From the NCBI RefSeq assembly GCF_014287705.1, contig NZ_JACOOY010000003.1:124001-188000 (forward strand): DNA of 64,000 nt, given 5' to 3'. This document shows, piece by piece, positions 1-8,391 of the stretch. The position numbers and the translations under genes are program-made. How positions within the stretch are numbered: the first letter of the stretch is position 1; each line of letters opens with the position of its first letter. The notes beneath the pieces are model-generated. The model had not been told where the DNA came from. It worked only from the letters and a program-made list of their open reading frames with translations, and did no database searches. The stretch comes from Dorea_D hominis. Lineage in GTDB: Bacteria > Bacillota > Clostridia > Lachnospirales > Lachnospiraceae.

Positions 1-309
1 GTAGACCTTGCAATCGGACATGTAAAAGCAATCAACTACATTTTTACAAATCCGGGATTGGAAGTGATCAACCTCGGAACCGGCGTCGGATATTCTGTTC
101 TTGATATGGTAAAAGCATTTTCAAAGGCATGCGGCAAAGAGATTCCGTATGAGATTAAGCCTCGCAGAGCCGGAGATATTGCTATGTGCTATGCGGATCC
201 GGAGAAGGCATGGAAAGTGCTTGGCTGGAAAGCGGAGAGAGGTCTGGATGAGATGTGTGCAGATTCCTGGAGATGGCAGTCTGCAAATCCGAAAGGATAT
301 GAAGCATAG
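1..309 (+). CDS. galE: UDP-glucose 4-epimerase, C-terminal part
   Basis: This open frame enters from the left edge, so only about 102 C-terminal residues are visible. It reads through VDLAIGHVKA, INLGTGVGYSV and the stretch ending NPKGYEA, which is the usual C-terminal substrate-binding end of GalE (interconverts UDP-glucose and UDP-galactose, Leloir pathway, cytosolic). The Rossmann NAD domain and the YxxxK catalytic pair lie outside the window. A strong terminator follows the stop, so the gene closes its own transcript. Another SDR nucleotide-sugar epimerase is possible, but the INLGTG and CYADP motifs favour GalE. Confidence 0.9.
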   Translation, partial: VDLAIGHVKAINYIFTNPGLEVINLGTGVGYSVLDMVKAFSKACGKEIPYEIKPRRAGDIAMCYADPEKAWKVLGWKAERGLDEMCADSWRWQSANPKGYEA

Positions 310-340
310 ATTTATAACAAAAAAATAAATATGAGATGAG

Positions 341-375
341 AATGCGAAGGATGAAAAAGCCTTCGCATTTTTTGA
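341..375 (+). terminator. Rho-independent terminator after galE
   Basis: AATGCGAAGG pairs with CCTTCGCATT across a nine-base loop and is followed by a T run. It separates galE from the gdpP-rplI-dnaB operon. Confidence 0.85.
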
Positions 376-462
376 TCTTTTTGTTGCTTTTCATTTTCTG
401 GCAGGAGTGGTATAATGTTACCATATGTTGAAAAGTCTGAATTCACAAATTAGGGGATAGTC

Positions 463-2532
463 ATGGAAGAAAAGAAGAAAGACAGACAGAAGATTCGATT
501 GAAAGGACAGCTCAAATTCTATATGCAGTGGCCGGCAATCATGGCGGTCGTACTGGTAGCACTTAACATATGGATTTATGCCATCAATAAGGGCGCAGGT
601 CTTTTAATGGGTGTATTTGTGCTGATCTATATTATACTTTCGGCGGTTATGTATTTGTACACGAACTCGCTGATGGTAAAGGATCTGATCGAATTTGCTG
701 CGCAATATGGCATTATACAGAATACGCTGCTGAAGGAACTGGCAGTTCCGTATGCGATTCTGCTTGAAGACGGGAAGATCATATGGCTGAACAGTCAGTT
801 TGAGGAGCTGATAGGCGACCGTGCAAAAGGTGACACATATATCAGCAAGATCATGCCGGAACTGAACTGTTCTATTTACCCGCGTCAGGAGAATGATGTG
901 GTACATATGGATGTATTTTTTGAGGAACGGGAGTATCAGGCAGAACTCAGGAGAGTTTCTGCAAGAGGATTCAGTGAGAGGGAACAGGTTCTGGAACTGC
1001 CGGAGGAAAAAGAATATTTTATCGCTGTTTATTTACAGGATGTGACGAATCTGAATAAGGCGATCCGTGCAAATGAAGAACAGAGGCTTGTAGCGGGACT
1101 TATTTATATTGATAATTATGATGAAGTGATCAACAGTGTAGAAGAAGTCCGACAGTCACTTCTGATGGCGCTTGTGGATCGTAAGATCAATCAGTATATT
1201 GCCAAAGTAGATGGAATTGTGAAGAAGATGGAGAATGATAAATACTTTATCGTTGTCCAGAAACAATATTTCAAACAGCTGGAAGACGACCGTTTTTCGA
1301 TTCTGGAAGATGTGAAGTCTGTGAATATAGGAAATGGAATACCGGCGACATTAAGTATCGGACTGGGACTTAGCAGTGAAGCATATTCGCAGAGTTATAA
1401 CTATGCCCGTGTAGCTATTGACCTGGCACTTGCAAGAGGCGGCGATCAGGCGGTTATCAAAGACTGCAATGGAATTACATATTACGGCGGCAAGCGGGAT
1501 CAGACTTCCCGTAATACACGTGTAAAAGCCCGCGTGAAAGCAGAAGCGCTGCGTGAGTTCATTACCGTCAAGGATAAGATCTTTGTTATGGGACATCAGC
1601 TTACGGACGTGGATTCTTTTGGTGCGGCGATCGGTATTTACCGTGCGGCAAACGCACTGGAGAAACGAGCATATATCGTTATCAACGAAGTGTCTGCCTC
1701 TCTGAAACCACTGTATACTGCTTATGAGAACAATCCGGATTATCCGGAGCGCCTGTTCCTAAATTCGGCAGAAGCGCTGGAACTCGCAGATGAAAGTTCG
1801 ATGGTAGTTGTTGTGGATACGAACCGCCCGGGTATGACAGAATGTGAAGAACTGCTTCATGTTGCGAAGACGATCGTTGTGCTTGACCACCACAGACAGA
1901 GCAGTGATAATATTGACAATGCGCTGCTGTCTTACATTGAACCGTATGCGTCTTCGGCGTGCGAGATGGTTTCGGAAGTTCTGCAGTATATTGTGGATGA
2001 TATTAAGATTCCGAATCTGGAGGCAAGCAGTCTCTATGCCGGTATTATGATCGACACGAATAATTTTATGAATAAGACAGGTGTGCGTACATTTGAAGCA
2101 GCCGCATTTCTGAGAAGAAGCGGTGCGGATATTACACTGGTGCGTAAGATGTTCCGTGACGATATGGAATCTTACCGTGCAAAAGCGCAGATCATCAGCA
2201 GTGCGGAAGTATACCATAACAAATATGCGATCGCCAGAGGAGAGAATCTGACGATTGAGAGCCCGACGATTATCGGTGCACAGGCAGCAAATGAATTATT
2301 GGATATTAACGAAGTGAAAGCTTCTTTTGTACTGACTACTTACAATGGAAGAATCTATGTAAGCGCCAGATCAATTGATGAAGTCAATGTACAGATCATT
2401 ATGGAGCGTCTCGGCGGTGGCGGTCATATGAACGCATCCGGGGCACAGTTTGACCACACAGACATGGATGAGGCTGTTGCAGATTTGAAACAGGTCATCG
2501 ATGACGTGATAGAAGGAGGAGAAATCGAATAA
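463..2532 (+). CDS. gdpP: GdpP/YybT-type cyclic-di-AMP phosphodiesterase
   Basis: At 689 residues this is close to the usual GdpP length. Two membrane helices lie at about 20-65, followed by a PAS-like region (about 85-180), a degenerate GGDEF domain (about 190-320) without a GGDEF signature, and a DHH/DHHA1 phosphodiesterase. Visible metal-site motifs are GHQLTDVDSFGAA, VVVVDTNRPG, VLDHHRQ and DTNNF, and the DHHA1 motif GGGGHMNASGAQ lies near the end. Family knowledge: it hydrolyses c-di-AMP to pApA, controlling potassium and wall homeostasis. The stop overlaps the rplI start (TAATG), so the two are probably translationally coupled, as is common in Firmicutes. Confidence 0.95.
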   Translation: MEEKKKDRQKIRLKGQLKFYMQWPAIMAVVLVALNIWIYAINKGAGLLMGVFVLIYIILSAVMYLYTNSLMVKDLIEFAAQYGIIQNTLLKELAVPYAILLEDGKIIWLNSQFEELIGDRAKGDTYISKIMPELNCSIYPRQENDVVHMDVFFEEREYQAELRRVSARGFSEREQVLELPEEKEYFIAVYLQDVTNLNKAIRANEEQRLVAGLIYIDNYDEVINSVEEVRQSLLMALVDRKINQYIAKVDGIVKKMENDKYFIVVQKQYFKQLEDDRFSILEDVKSVNIGNGIPATLSIGLGLSSEAYSQSYNYARVAIDLALARGGDQAVIKDCNGITYYGGKRDQTSRNTRVKARVKAEALREFITVKDKIFVMGHQLTDVDSFGAAIGIYRAANALEKRAYIVINEVSASLKPLYTAYENNPDYPERLFLNSAEALELADESSMVVVVDTNRPGMTECEELLHVAKTIVVLDHHRQSSDNIDNALLSYIEPYASSACEMVSEVLQYIVDDIKIPNLEASSLYAGIMIDTNNFMNKTGVRTFEAAAFLRRSGADITLVRKMFRDDMESYRAKAQIISSAEVYHNKYAIARGENLTIESPTIIGAQAANELLDINEVKASFVLTTYNGRIYVSARSIDEVNVQIIMERLGGGGHMNASGAQFDHTDMDEAVADLKQVIDDVIEGGEIE

Positions 2533-2981
2533 TGAAAGTAATTTTAAAAGAAGATGTAAAATCCCTTGGGAAAAAAGGTGAGATTGTAAATGTAAGTGAC
2601 GGATATGCAAGAAACTTTATCCTGAAGACGGGAAAAGGTATCGAAGCAAATACAAAGAACCTGAACGATCTGAAACTCAAGAAAGCAAATGATGACAAAG
2701 TAGCACAGGAGCATTACGAGGCTGCTGTAGAACTTGGCAAGAAGATCGAAGCAGGTAAGATCGAGGTTTCCATTAAGACAGGAGAAGGCGGAAAAGCCTT
2801 TGGTTCTGTATCTTCCAAAGAGATCGCAACAGAAGTAAAAGCACAGATGGAACTGGAAGTAGATAAGAAAAAAGTACAGTTGAAAGATGCGATCAAAGCA
2901 CTTGGAACATACGAAGTGCCGATCAAATTACATCCGAAAGTAACAGCCAAATTAAAGGTTATCGTGAAAGAGGAAGCGTAG
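2532..2981 (+). CDS. rplI: 50S ribosomal protein L9
   Basis: The product has 149 residues, the normal length for L9. The N-terminal 23S-binding domain starts MKVILKEDVKSLGKKGE with the diagnostic VSDGYARNFILK signature, followed by the long connecting helix and the C-terminal domain. The start codon overlaps the gdpP stop, and dnaB begins 11 bp after its stop. This gdpP-rplI-dnaB order is well known in Firmicutes. L9 sits at the base of the L1 stalk and helps maintain reading frame. Confidence 0.98.
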   Translation: MKVILKEDVKSLGKKGEIVNVSDGYARNFILKTGKGIEANTKNLNDLKLKKANDDKVAQEHYEAAVELGKKIEAGKIEVSIKTGEGGKAFGSVSSKEIATEVKAQMELEVDKKKVQLKDAIKALGTYEVPIKLHPKVTAKLKVIVKEEA

Positions 2982-2991
2982 GAGGAAAACG

Positions 2992-4341
2992 ATGGAAGAG
3001 ACACTCATCAAACGGGTGATGCCTCACAGCGTGGAAGCAGAGCAGTCAGTAGTTGGTGCGATGCTGATGGACAAGGATGCCATTCTTGCAGCCTCGGAGA
3101 TTATTTGCGGTGACGATTTTTACCAGAATGCGTACGGTGTAATCTTTGATTCTATGGTAGAGCTTTTTAATGAAGGCAAGCCGGTGGATCTGATCACTTT
3201 GCAGGAACGTCTGAAAGAGAAGGAAGTGCCGCCGGAGATCTCCAGTCTGGAATTTGTGCGTGATCTGGTTGCGGCAGTGCCGACATCGGCAAATGTGCGT
3301 TACTATGCGCAGATCGTGTCGGATAAAGCAGTCATGCGTAAGCTGATCAAGATGAATGACGAGTTGTCGAATATCTGCTATGCGGGAAATGAACCACTGG
3401 AATCTGTGTTGGAAAAGACAGAAAAATCTGTATTTCAGCTACTTCAGAACCGGAATGCCGGAGAGTATGTGCCAATCAGACAGGTTGTTATGAATGCACT
3501 GGAGAAAGTTGAAAAAGCATCGAAGAGCAAGGGAACTGTTACGGGAATTCCGACCGGATTTATTGATCTGGATTATAAACTGTCCGGATTGCAGCCATCG
3601 GATCTCGTTCTGGTTGCGGCAAGACCTTCCATGGGTAAGACGGCGTTTGTTTTGAATATTGCACAGTACGTTGCATTTAAGAAAGATAAATGCACCGCTA
3701 TTTTCAGCCTTGAGATGTCGAAGGAACAGCTGGTAAACCGACTGTTCTCGTTGGAATCACAGGTAGATGCGCAGGCACTCAGAACCGGTAATATGAAGGA
3801 TTCTGACTGGGAGAAACTGATTGAAGCAGCAGGAATTATCGGGCAGTCGAATCTGATCATTGATGATACACCGAGTATTTCGATTTCAGAACTGCGGTCC
3901 AAATGCAGAAAATACAAGATGGAACACGGACTGGATTTGATCATCATTGACTACTTGCAGTTGATGAGCGGAAGTGTCGGAGGACGTTCCGAATCGAGAC
4001 AGCAGGAGATTTCGGATATTTCCAGATCTTTAAAAGCGCTCGCCAGAGAGCTGAATGTGCCGGTGATCGCACTGTCACAGCTTAGCCGTGCAGTAGAACA
4101 GCGACCGGATAAGCGTCCAATGCTTTCGGATCTGCGTGAATCCGGAGCAATCGAACAGGATGCGGACGTTGTTATGTTTATTTACCGTGATGAATATTAC
4201 AACAAAGATTCTGAATATAAGAAGCAGGCAGAGATTATTATTGCAAAACAAAGAAACGGCCCGGTAGGGACCGTTCATCTGGCTTGGCTCGGCGAATACA
4301 CGAAGTTCGCAAATCTAAGCAGGCAGGAAAATACGCCTTAG
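2992..4341 (+). CDS. dnaB: Replicative DNA helicase DnaB
   Basis: The product has 449 residues. The N-terminal DnaB domain (about 8-110, PHSVEAEQSVVGAML) is joined by a linker to the RecA-like motor. Visible motifs are the Walker A in ARPSMGKTAFVLNIA, Walker B in LIIIDYLQLM, and the arginine-rich DLRESGAIEQDADVV. It unwinds DNA at the replication fork as a hexamer. It is the last gene of the gdpP-rplI-dnaB operon, and its 3' end overlaps by 27 bp the end of a convergent gene on the other strand. Confidence 0.98.
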   Translation: MEETLIKRVMPHSVEAEQSVVGAMLMDKDAILAASEIICGDDFYQNAYGVIFDSMVELFNEGKPVDLITLQERLKEKEVPPEISSLEFVRDLVAAVPTSANVRYYAQIVSDKAVMRKLIKMNDELSNICYAGNEPLESVLEKTEKSVFQLLQNRNAGEYVPIRQVVMNALEKVEKASKSKGTVTGIPTGFIDLDYKLSGLQPSDLVLVAARPSMGKTAFVLNIAQYVAFKKDKCTAIFSLEMSKEQLVNRLFSLESQVDAQALRTGNMKDSDWEKLIEAAGIIGQSNLIIDDTPSISISELRSKCRKYKMEHGLDLIIIDYLQLMSGSVGGRSESRQQEISDISRSLKALARELNVPVIALSQLSRAVEQRPDKRPMLSDLRESGAIEQDADVVMFIYRDEYYNKDSEYKKQAEIIIAKQRNGPVGTVHLAWLGEYTKFANLSRQENTP

Positions 4342-4671
4342 TTTACTGACTGGACCGTGGTCTGCGGCAGCTCTCCGGAAGGATTGCTGTTGCCGGATTA
4401 GCTGGTCCAGTTTTTTAAACTGCTGTTCTTCCTGACGCTCCTTTGCATCCAGTAGGAATGACATTTCCTTACTGAACATGGAGAGCAGTACTTCGTTGTT
4501 ATTTTCCAGCATCCGCTTCATATGTAACTGTTCTTTTGTGCGGCGGATATCCGGGATCAATGCTTTGAGTTCGGAAAAAGGTACTCCCTGTTCGTATAAT
4601 TCTTTTACACAGTTATACAGTCTGGCATCGTCCTTTGTTTCACGTCTGAGTTGTTCCAGTGCCTTGCTCAT
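4315..4671 (-). CDS. Small coiled-coil protein of unknown function
   Basis: 118 residues, mostly charged and helical. The start is supported by an AAGGGGG ribosome site 8-14 bases upstream. The N-terminal half (YEQGVPFSELKALIPDIRRTKEQL) could form a helix-turn-helix-like unit, and the C-terminal half is rich in Glu, Gln and Lys as in a coiled coil. It has no catalytic motif that I recognise. It is convergent with dnaB, with a 27-bp overlap and no terminator between them, so the two transcripts should have complementary 3' ends. It may be a small regulator, but that is a guess. Confidence 0.7.
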   Translation of the reverse strand: MSKALEQLRRETKDDARLYNCVKELYEQGVPFSELKALIPDIRRTKEQLHMKRMLENNNEVLLSMFSKEMSFLLDAKERQEEQQFKKLDQLIRQQQSFRRAAADHGPVSKLRRIFLPA

Positions 4672-4790
4672 TGTAAAACCCCCTTATTATAATAATAGAA
4701 CTTCTGACGGGACAAGTATAGCATGTGCAATGTGCGAAATACGTCAAACGGTGAAAGGTGAATAAATAAAAACGAAGTTTCTTAATTACA

Positions 4791-4834
4791 TGAAAAGAGC
4801 ACTGATCCCGGAAAATCCGGAAACAATGCTCTTT
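4791..4834 (-). terminator. Terminator of the ferredoxin gene
   Basis: Read on the minus strand, AAGAGCA pairs with TGCTCTT around an inner CCGGA/TCCGG stem, followed by a T-rich run. It lies just after the ferredoxin stop. Confidence 0.7.
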
Positions 4835-4856
4835 GTTACGTTCATATGAATAACGA

Positions 4857-5027
4857 TTAGCCCTGAGAGATAGCTCCTGTAGGACACTGAGCTGCACAAG
4901 CTCCACAGTCAACACAAGAATCAGCATTGATCTCGTAATGATCTGCTCCCTGAGAAATAGCTCCTACTGGACATTCTGCTTCGCATGCTCCACAGCTAAC
5001 ACATTCATCACCAATTACGTGTGCCAT
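4857..5027 (-). CDS. 2[4Fe-4S] ferredoxin
   Basis: A 56-residue clostridial-type ferredoxin. It contains two CxxCxxCxxxCP clusters (CVSCGACEAECP and CVDCGACAAQCP) that bind two [4Fe-4S] centres, and it shows the internal duplication typical of the family (both halves end GAISQG). It serves as a low-potential cytosolic electron carrier. The start codon is placed at MAHVIGDEC because a GGAGG lies eight bases upstream; a longer upstream reading adds a basic stretch not found in ferredoxins. It is monocistronic, with its own terminator. Confidence 0.97.
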   Translation of the reverse strand: MAHVIGDECVSCGACEAECPVGAISQGADHYEINADSCVDCGACAAQCPTGAISQG

Positions 5028-5253
5028 AGGTATGTACCTCCTTTTTATGATTGACAATTTACGTCTCTCACTATAATAATACAAATGAAAAAAATATACA
5101 AGAGGACAAAAGAAAAATCAATTCAAAAGAAAATTTAAGAAATTTTTCAACAAATTTTCAAAATTATGGTGTATAGTGTTTGTTGTTAAGATTACATCTG
5201 CATTTAACAATATGAAAAAAATGTGACAGATCAGAAGAGGGAGAGAAGAAATC

Positions 5254-6474
5254 ATGAAAAATTTCAAAAAGATCGTTGCGTTATTGATAAGCATAACACT
5301 TCTGGCAGCAGGATGCGGTTCGCAGAAGAGTTCTTCTGAAGAGGAGAAAGAAACGACGAAGAAAGCAGAGAATAAAAAAATTACTAAAGAAGAATCTGCG
5401 CAGGCGAAGCTGGATGTGGTTAATCCGGCTGCTTACAATAATGCAGAAGGATTAAAACTGGAAAAAGGAACTTATATTTCTATTATAGGTAAGGCGAGTA
5501 CCGGTGAGTACTGGAGCGAAGTAAAGAAAGGTGTAGAGAAAGCCACTGATGATATCAATGAGAATCTGGGCTATACAGGCAAAGATAAAGTGAAAATAAC
5601 TTTCAATGCACCGGCGGATGCGGACGATGTAGACCAGCAGGTGAATCTTCTGGACGAAGAACTGGCGAGAGAGCCGGCGGCACTTGCAATTTCCATAGCC
5701 GATGAGCAGTCCTGCAAAGTACAGTTTGATATGGCGGCAGACAATGAGATTCCGATTGTGGCATATGACTGCGGAAGTGATTATCAGGGACTGATGGCAA
5801 CGGTATCGACAGATAACACCAAGTCGGCAAAAGAAGCAGCAGATAAACTGGCAGAGGCGATGAGCAGCAAAGGAAAGGTTCTTATCCTTGCACATGATTC
5901 AAAATCCATGGCGGCAAAAGAGAGAGTTGCAGGATTCAAGGCAGAATTAAAAAAGAAATATCCGAAAATGTCAGTTGCAAACGTTTATTATATGGATAAC
6001 ATTGAAAAATTACAGAAAAATGTTGCTGCTGAGATCAACACTGGTACTTATGCAAGAAGTACGGACGGAGATGCAAGACTGCGTACCGGTGATGAGAAAA
6101 TCAATCCGACTGATATCACAGAAGATGATATCATTGATTATTATTTGCAGAAACATCCAGATGTGTGCGGATGCTTTGCAACGAACGCGACTGCTGTAAA
6201 GACCATTGTTTCCGGCATGGACAGAACAAAAAAAGACAATGTTATGGTAGTTGGCTATGATGCAGACAAAGAAGAAATCGATATGCTCAAAAAAGGAAAA
6301 GTTGATGGCCTGGTTGTACAGAATCCATACGCAATGGGATATGCATCTGTGATCGCAGCGGCGAGATCAGCCCTTTCCATGGGAAATGAATCAGTCGTGG
6401 ATACCGGATATACATGGATCACGAAGAGTAATCTGAATGATAATGAAGTTAAGAAAATGCTATATAATGAATAA
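5254..6474 (+). CDS. Periplasmic-binding-protein-like lipoprotein
   Basis: 406 residues. A lipoprotein signal peptide ends in LLAAGCGSQ, with the lipobox Cys near residue 21, followed by a Lys/Glu-rich tether to about residue 50. The rest fits the type 1 periplasmic binding fold of LacI/sugar ABC systems: ISIIGKASTGEYWSEVKKGVEKA, a mid-domain PIVAYDCGSD, and DVCGCFATNATAVK and MVVGYDADKEEIDML in the second lobe. It should bind a small sugar-like ligand at the outer face. No permease or ATPase gene is adjacent, so it may be an orphan receptor or serve a transporter encoded elsewhere. The ligand cannot be told from sequence. Confidence 0.85.
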   Translation: MKNFKKIVALLISITLLAAGCGSQKSSSEEEKETTKKAENKKITKEESAQAKLDVVNPAAYNNAEGLKLEKGTYISIIGKASTGEYWSEVKKGVEKATDDINENLGYTGKDKVKITFNAPADADDVDQQVNLLDEELAREPAALAISIADEQSCKVQFDMAADNEIPIVAYDCGSDYQGLMATVSTDNTKSAKEAADKLAEAMSSKGKVLILAHDSKSMAAKERVAGFKAELKKKYPKMSVANVYYMDNIEKLQKNVAAEINTGTYARSTDGDARLRTGDEKINPTDITEDDIIDYYLQKHPDVCGCFATNATAVKTIVSGMDRTKKDNVMVVGYDADKEEIDMLKKGKVDGLVVQNPYAMGYASVIAAARSALSMGNESVVDTGYTWITKSNLNDNEVKKMLYNE

Positions 6475-6555
6475 AGAAAATGAACTGTGAGAGTACACAA
6501 TGAAAAGTGATCGGCAGACATCATAAGATTAAGAAACGCAAGGGAGGAACAGAAA

Positions 6556-7119
6556 ATGAACAGAGAACAGGCATATGAGATTTTACACAAATATATGAAA
6601 GGAGAGCGTTACCTTCAACATTCTTATGCAGTGGAAGCGATTATGAGAGGGCTTGCGAAGAAACTGGCTCCGGATGATGTGGAATACTGGGGAATCGCGG
6701 GACTTCTGCATGACCTGGATGAGGAGCAGTGCGACTGGCAGAATGACCTGAGCGTACACGGACCGACTTCTGTGGAAATCCTGAAAAAAGAAGGTGTGGA
6801 AGATCAGGTGCTGTTTGATGCGATTTGTGCACACAATCCGAAAAGCGGAGTGAAGGCAAAGACAAATATCCAGTATGCACTTCTGGCAGCAGATCCGATG
6901 AGCGGATTTGTAAAGGCTGTAGCACAGATTTATCCGGATAAAAAAGTCGCAAGTGTAAAACATAAATCCGTGATGAAACGATTTAATGAATTGCGTTTTG
7001 CAGCAGGCGCTAACAGAGATTATATGGAAGCAATCGAATTTACAGGTCTGAGCCTGGACAATCTGATCGATGTGGCGCTGGAAGAAATGTGTGCGATTGC
7101 AGATGAACTGGGACTTTAA
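6556..7119 (+). CDS. HD-domain hydrolase (HDIG type)
   Basis: 187 residues. HD signatures are visible: the His in RYLQHSYAVEAIMRGLA, the HD pair in WGIAGLLHDLDEEQCDW, and later CAHNPKSG and ADPMSGF. Family members are metal-dependent phosphohydrolases acting on nucleotides or small phosphoesters; the substrate here is unknown. A GGGAGGAAC ribosome site precedes the ATG. It lies between the lipoprotein gene and the str operon promoter with no clear partner. Confidence 0.85.
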   Translation: MNREQAYEILHKYMKGERYLQHSYAVEAIMRGLAKKLAPDDVEYWGIAGLLHDLDEEQCDWQNDLSVHGPTSVEILKKEGVEDQVLFDAICAHNPKSGVKAKTNIQYALLAADPMSGFVKAVAQIYPDKKVASVKHKSVMKRFNELRFAAGANRDYMEAIEFTGLSLDNLIDVALEEMCAIADELGL

Positions 7120-7191
7120 AACGTGACGCTTTACAGTGAAAAAGCAAGAGAAAGGTTCCGCTAAAAAAACAGGAAAAACTAGTGAAAACCC

Positions 7192-7220
7192 TTGACAACA
7201 GCGAGGATTCGTACTAAGAT
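7192..7220 (+). promoter_or_regulatory. Sigma-A promoter of the str operon
   Basis: TTGACA and TAAGAT are separated by 17 bases, about 93 bp upstream of rpsL. The leader of roughly 85 bases has no clear hairpin that I could identify. Confidence 0.75.
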
Positions 7221-7312
7221 AAACAGGCGTGCATGAAGATGCATTGTGTTTTTGTGCGCCAAAGATTCATGAAAATGAAGCAGCTTATTAAAATCATAGG
7301 AGGTGAAAGAGA

Positions 7313-7735
7313 ATGCCAACATTTAACCAGTTAGTAAAGAAGGGACGTCAGACATCTGTAAAGAAGTCTACAGCTCCAGCGCTTCAGAAAGGGTATAACT
7401 CTTTAAGAAAGAGAAGTACAGACGCATCTTCCCCACAGAAGAGAGGTGTATGTACAGCTGTTAAGACAGCAACACCGAAGAAGCCTAACTCAGCACTTAG
7501 AAAAATCGCCAGAGTTCGTCTTTCAAACGGTATTGAAGTAACAAGCTACATCCCAGGTGAAGGACACAACCTTCAGGAGCATAGCGTTGTTCTGATTCGT
7601 GGAGGAAGAGTAAAAGACCTTCCAGGTACACGTTATCACATCGTCAGAGGTACACTTGATACAGCAGGTGTAGCTAAGAGAAGACAGGCACGTTCTAAAT
7701 ACGGTGCTAAGAGACCAAAAGACGCTAAGAAATAA
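7313..7735 (+). CDS. rpsL: 30S ribosomal protein S12
   Basis: 140 residues, the usual length. Hallmarks are the start MPTFNQLVKKGRQ, the universally conserved KKPNSALRKIARVRLSNG loop (including the Lys changed in streptomycin resistance) and PGEGHNLQEHS. It forms part of the decoding centre. It is the first gene of the str operon, with AGGAGGTGA upstream. The K in TPKKPNSALRK is present, so there is no sign of a classical streptomycin-resistance substitution there. Confidence 0.99.
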   Translation: MPTFNQLVKKGRQTSVKKSTAPALQKGYNSLRKRSTDASSPQKRGVCTAVKTATPKKPNSALRKIARVRLSNGIEVTSYIPGEGHNLQEHSVVLIRGGRVKDLPGTRYHIVRGTLDTAGVAKRRQARSKYGAKRPKDAKK

Positions 7736-7903
7736 ATCAAATAATTAGCGAATCTAGAATCTAGAAACTGTAGTCACAAACAGAACTATGATTAAGTAAG
7801 CTGCAAGGTATATAAATATGTATGCCCAGCGCTACACATGATCATTAGAAAGACACATGTGAGTACCGATGAATTAAATTATATGTTTAAGGAGGGAAGG
7901 ACC

Positions 7904-8374
7904 GTGCCACGTAAAGGACATACTCAGAAAAGAGACGTATTAGCGGATCCGTTATACAACAATAAAGTGGTTACAAAGCTGATCAACAACATCATGCTTG
8001 ATGGTAAGAAAGGCGTAGCTCAGAAGATTGTATATGGAGCATTTGAAAGAATTGCGGAAAAAGCCGATAAGCCAGCTATCGAAGTATTCGAAGAGGCTAT
8101 GAACAACATCATGCCAGTACTTGAGGTAAAGGCAAGACGTATCGGTGGAGCAACATACCAGGTACCGATCGAGGTCAGAGCTGATAGAAGACAGGCTTTA
8201 GCACTTCGTTGGATTACATTGTATTCTCGTAAAAGAGGAGAAAAGACAATGGAAGAGAGACTGGCAAACGAACTTCTGGATGCAGCAAACAATACAGGCG
8301 CATCTGTAAAGAAGAAAGAAGATATGCACAAGATGGCAGAAGCAAACAAAGCATTTGCTCATTATCGTTTCTAA
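7904..8374 (+). CDS. rpsG: 30S ribosomal protein S7
   Basis: 156 residues with a GTG start (MPRKGHTQKRDVLADPLY), chosen because AAGGAGGG lies 8-15 bases upstream; an upstream ATG at 7838 would add a non-homologous extension. Conserved sequence includes NNIMLDGKKGVAQKI, GGATYQVPIEVR and RRQALALRWI. S7 organises the head of the 30S subunit and in many bacteria represses its own operon. The rpsL-rpsG gap is about 168 bp, which is long for a str operon and could hold a regulatory structure. Confidence 0.98.
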   Translation: MPRKGHTQKRDVLADPLYNNKVVTKLINNIMLDGKKGVAQKIVYGAFERIAEKADKPAIEVFEEAMNNIMPVLEVKARRIGGATYQVPIEVRADRRQALALRWITLYSRKRGEKTMEERLANELLDAANNTGASVKKKEDMHKMAEANKAFAHYRF

Positions 8375-8391
8375 TTATTTAGGAGGCTACA

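Noticed and set aside
4479..4765. Plus-strand frame opposite the coiled-coil gene
   Set aside because: It lacks a ribosome site and shadows the better-supported minus-strand gene.
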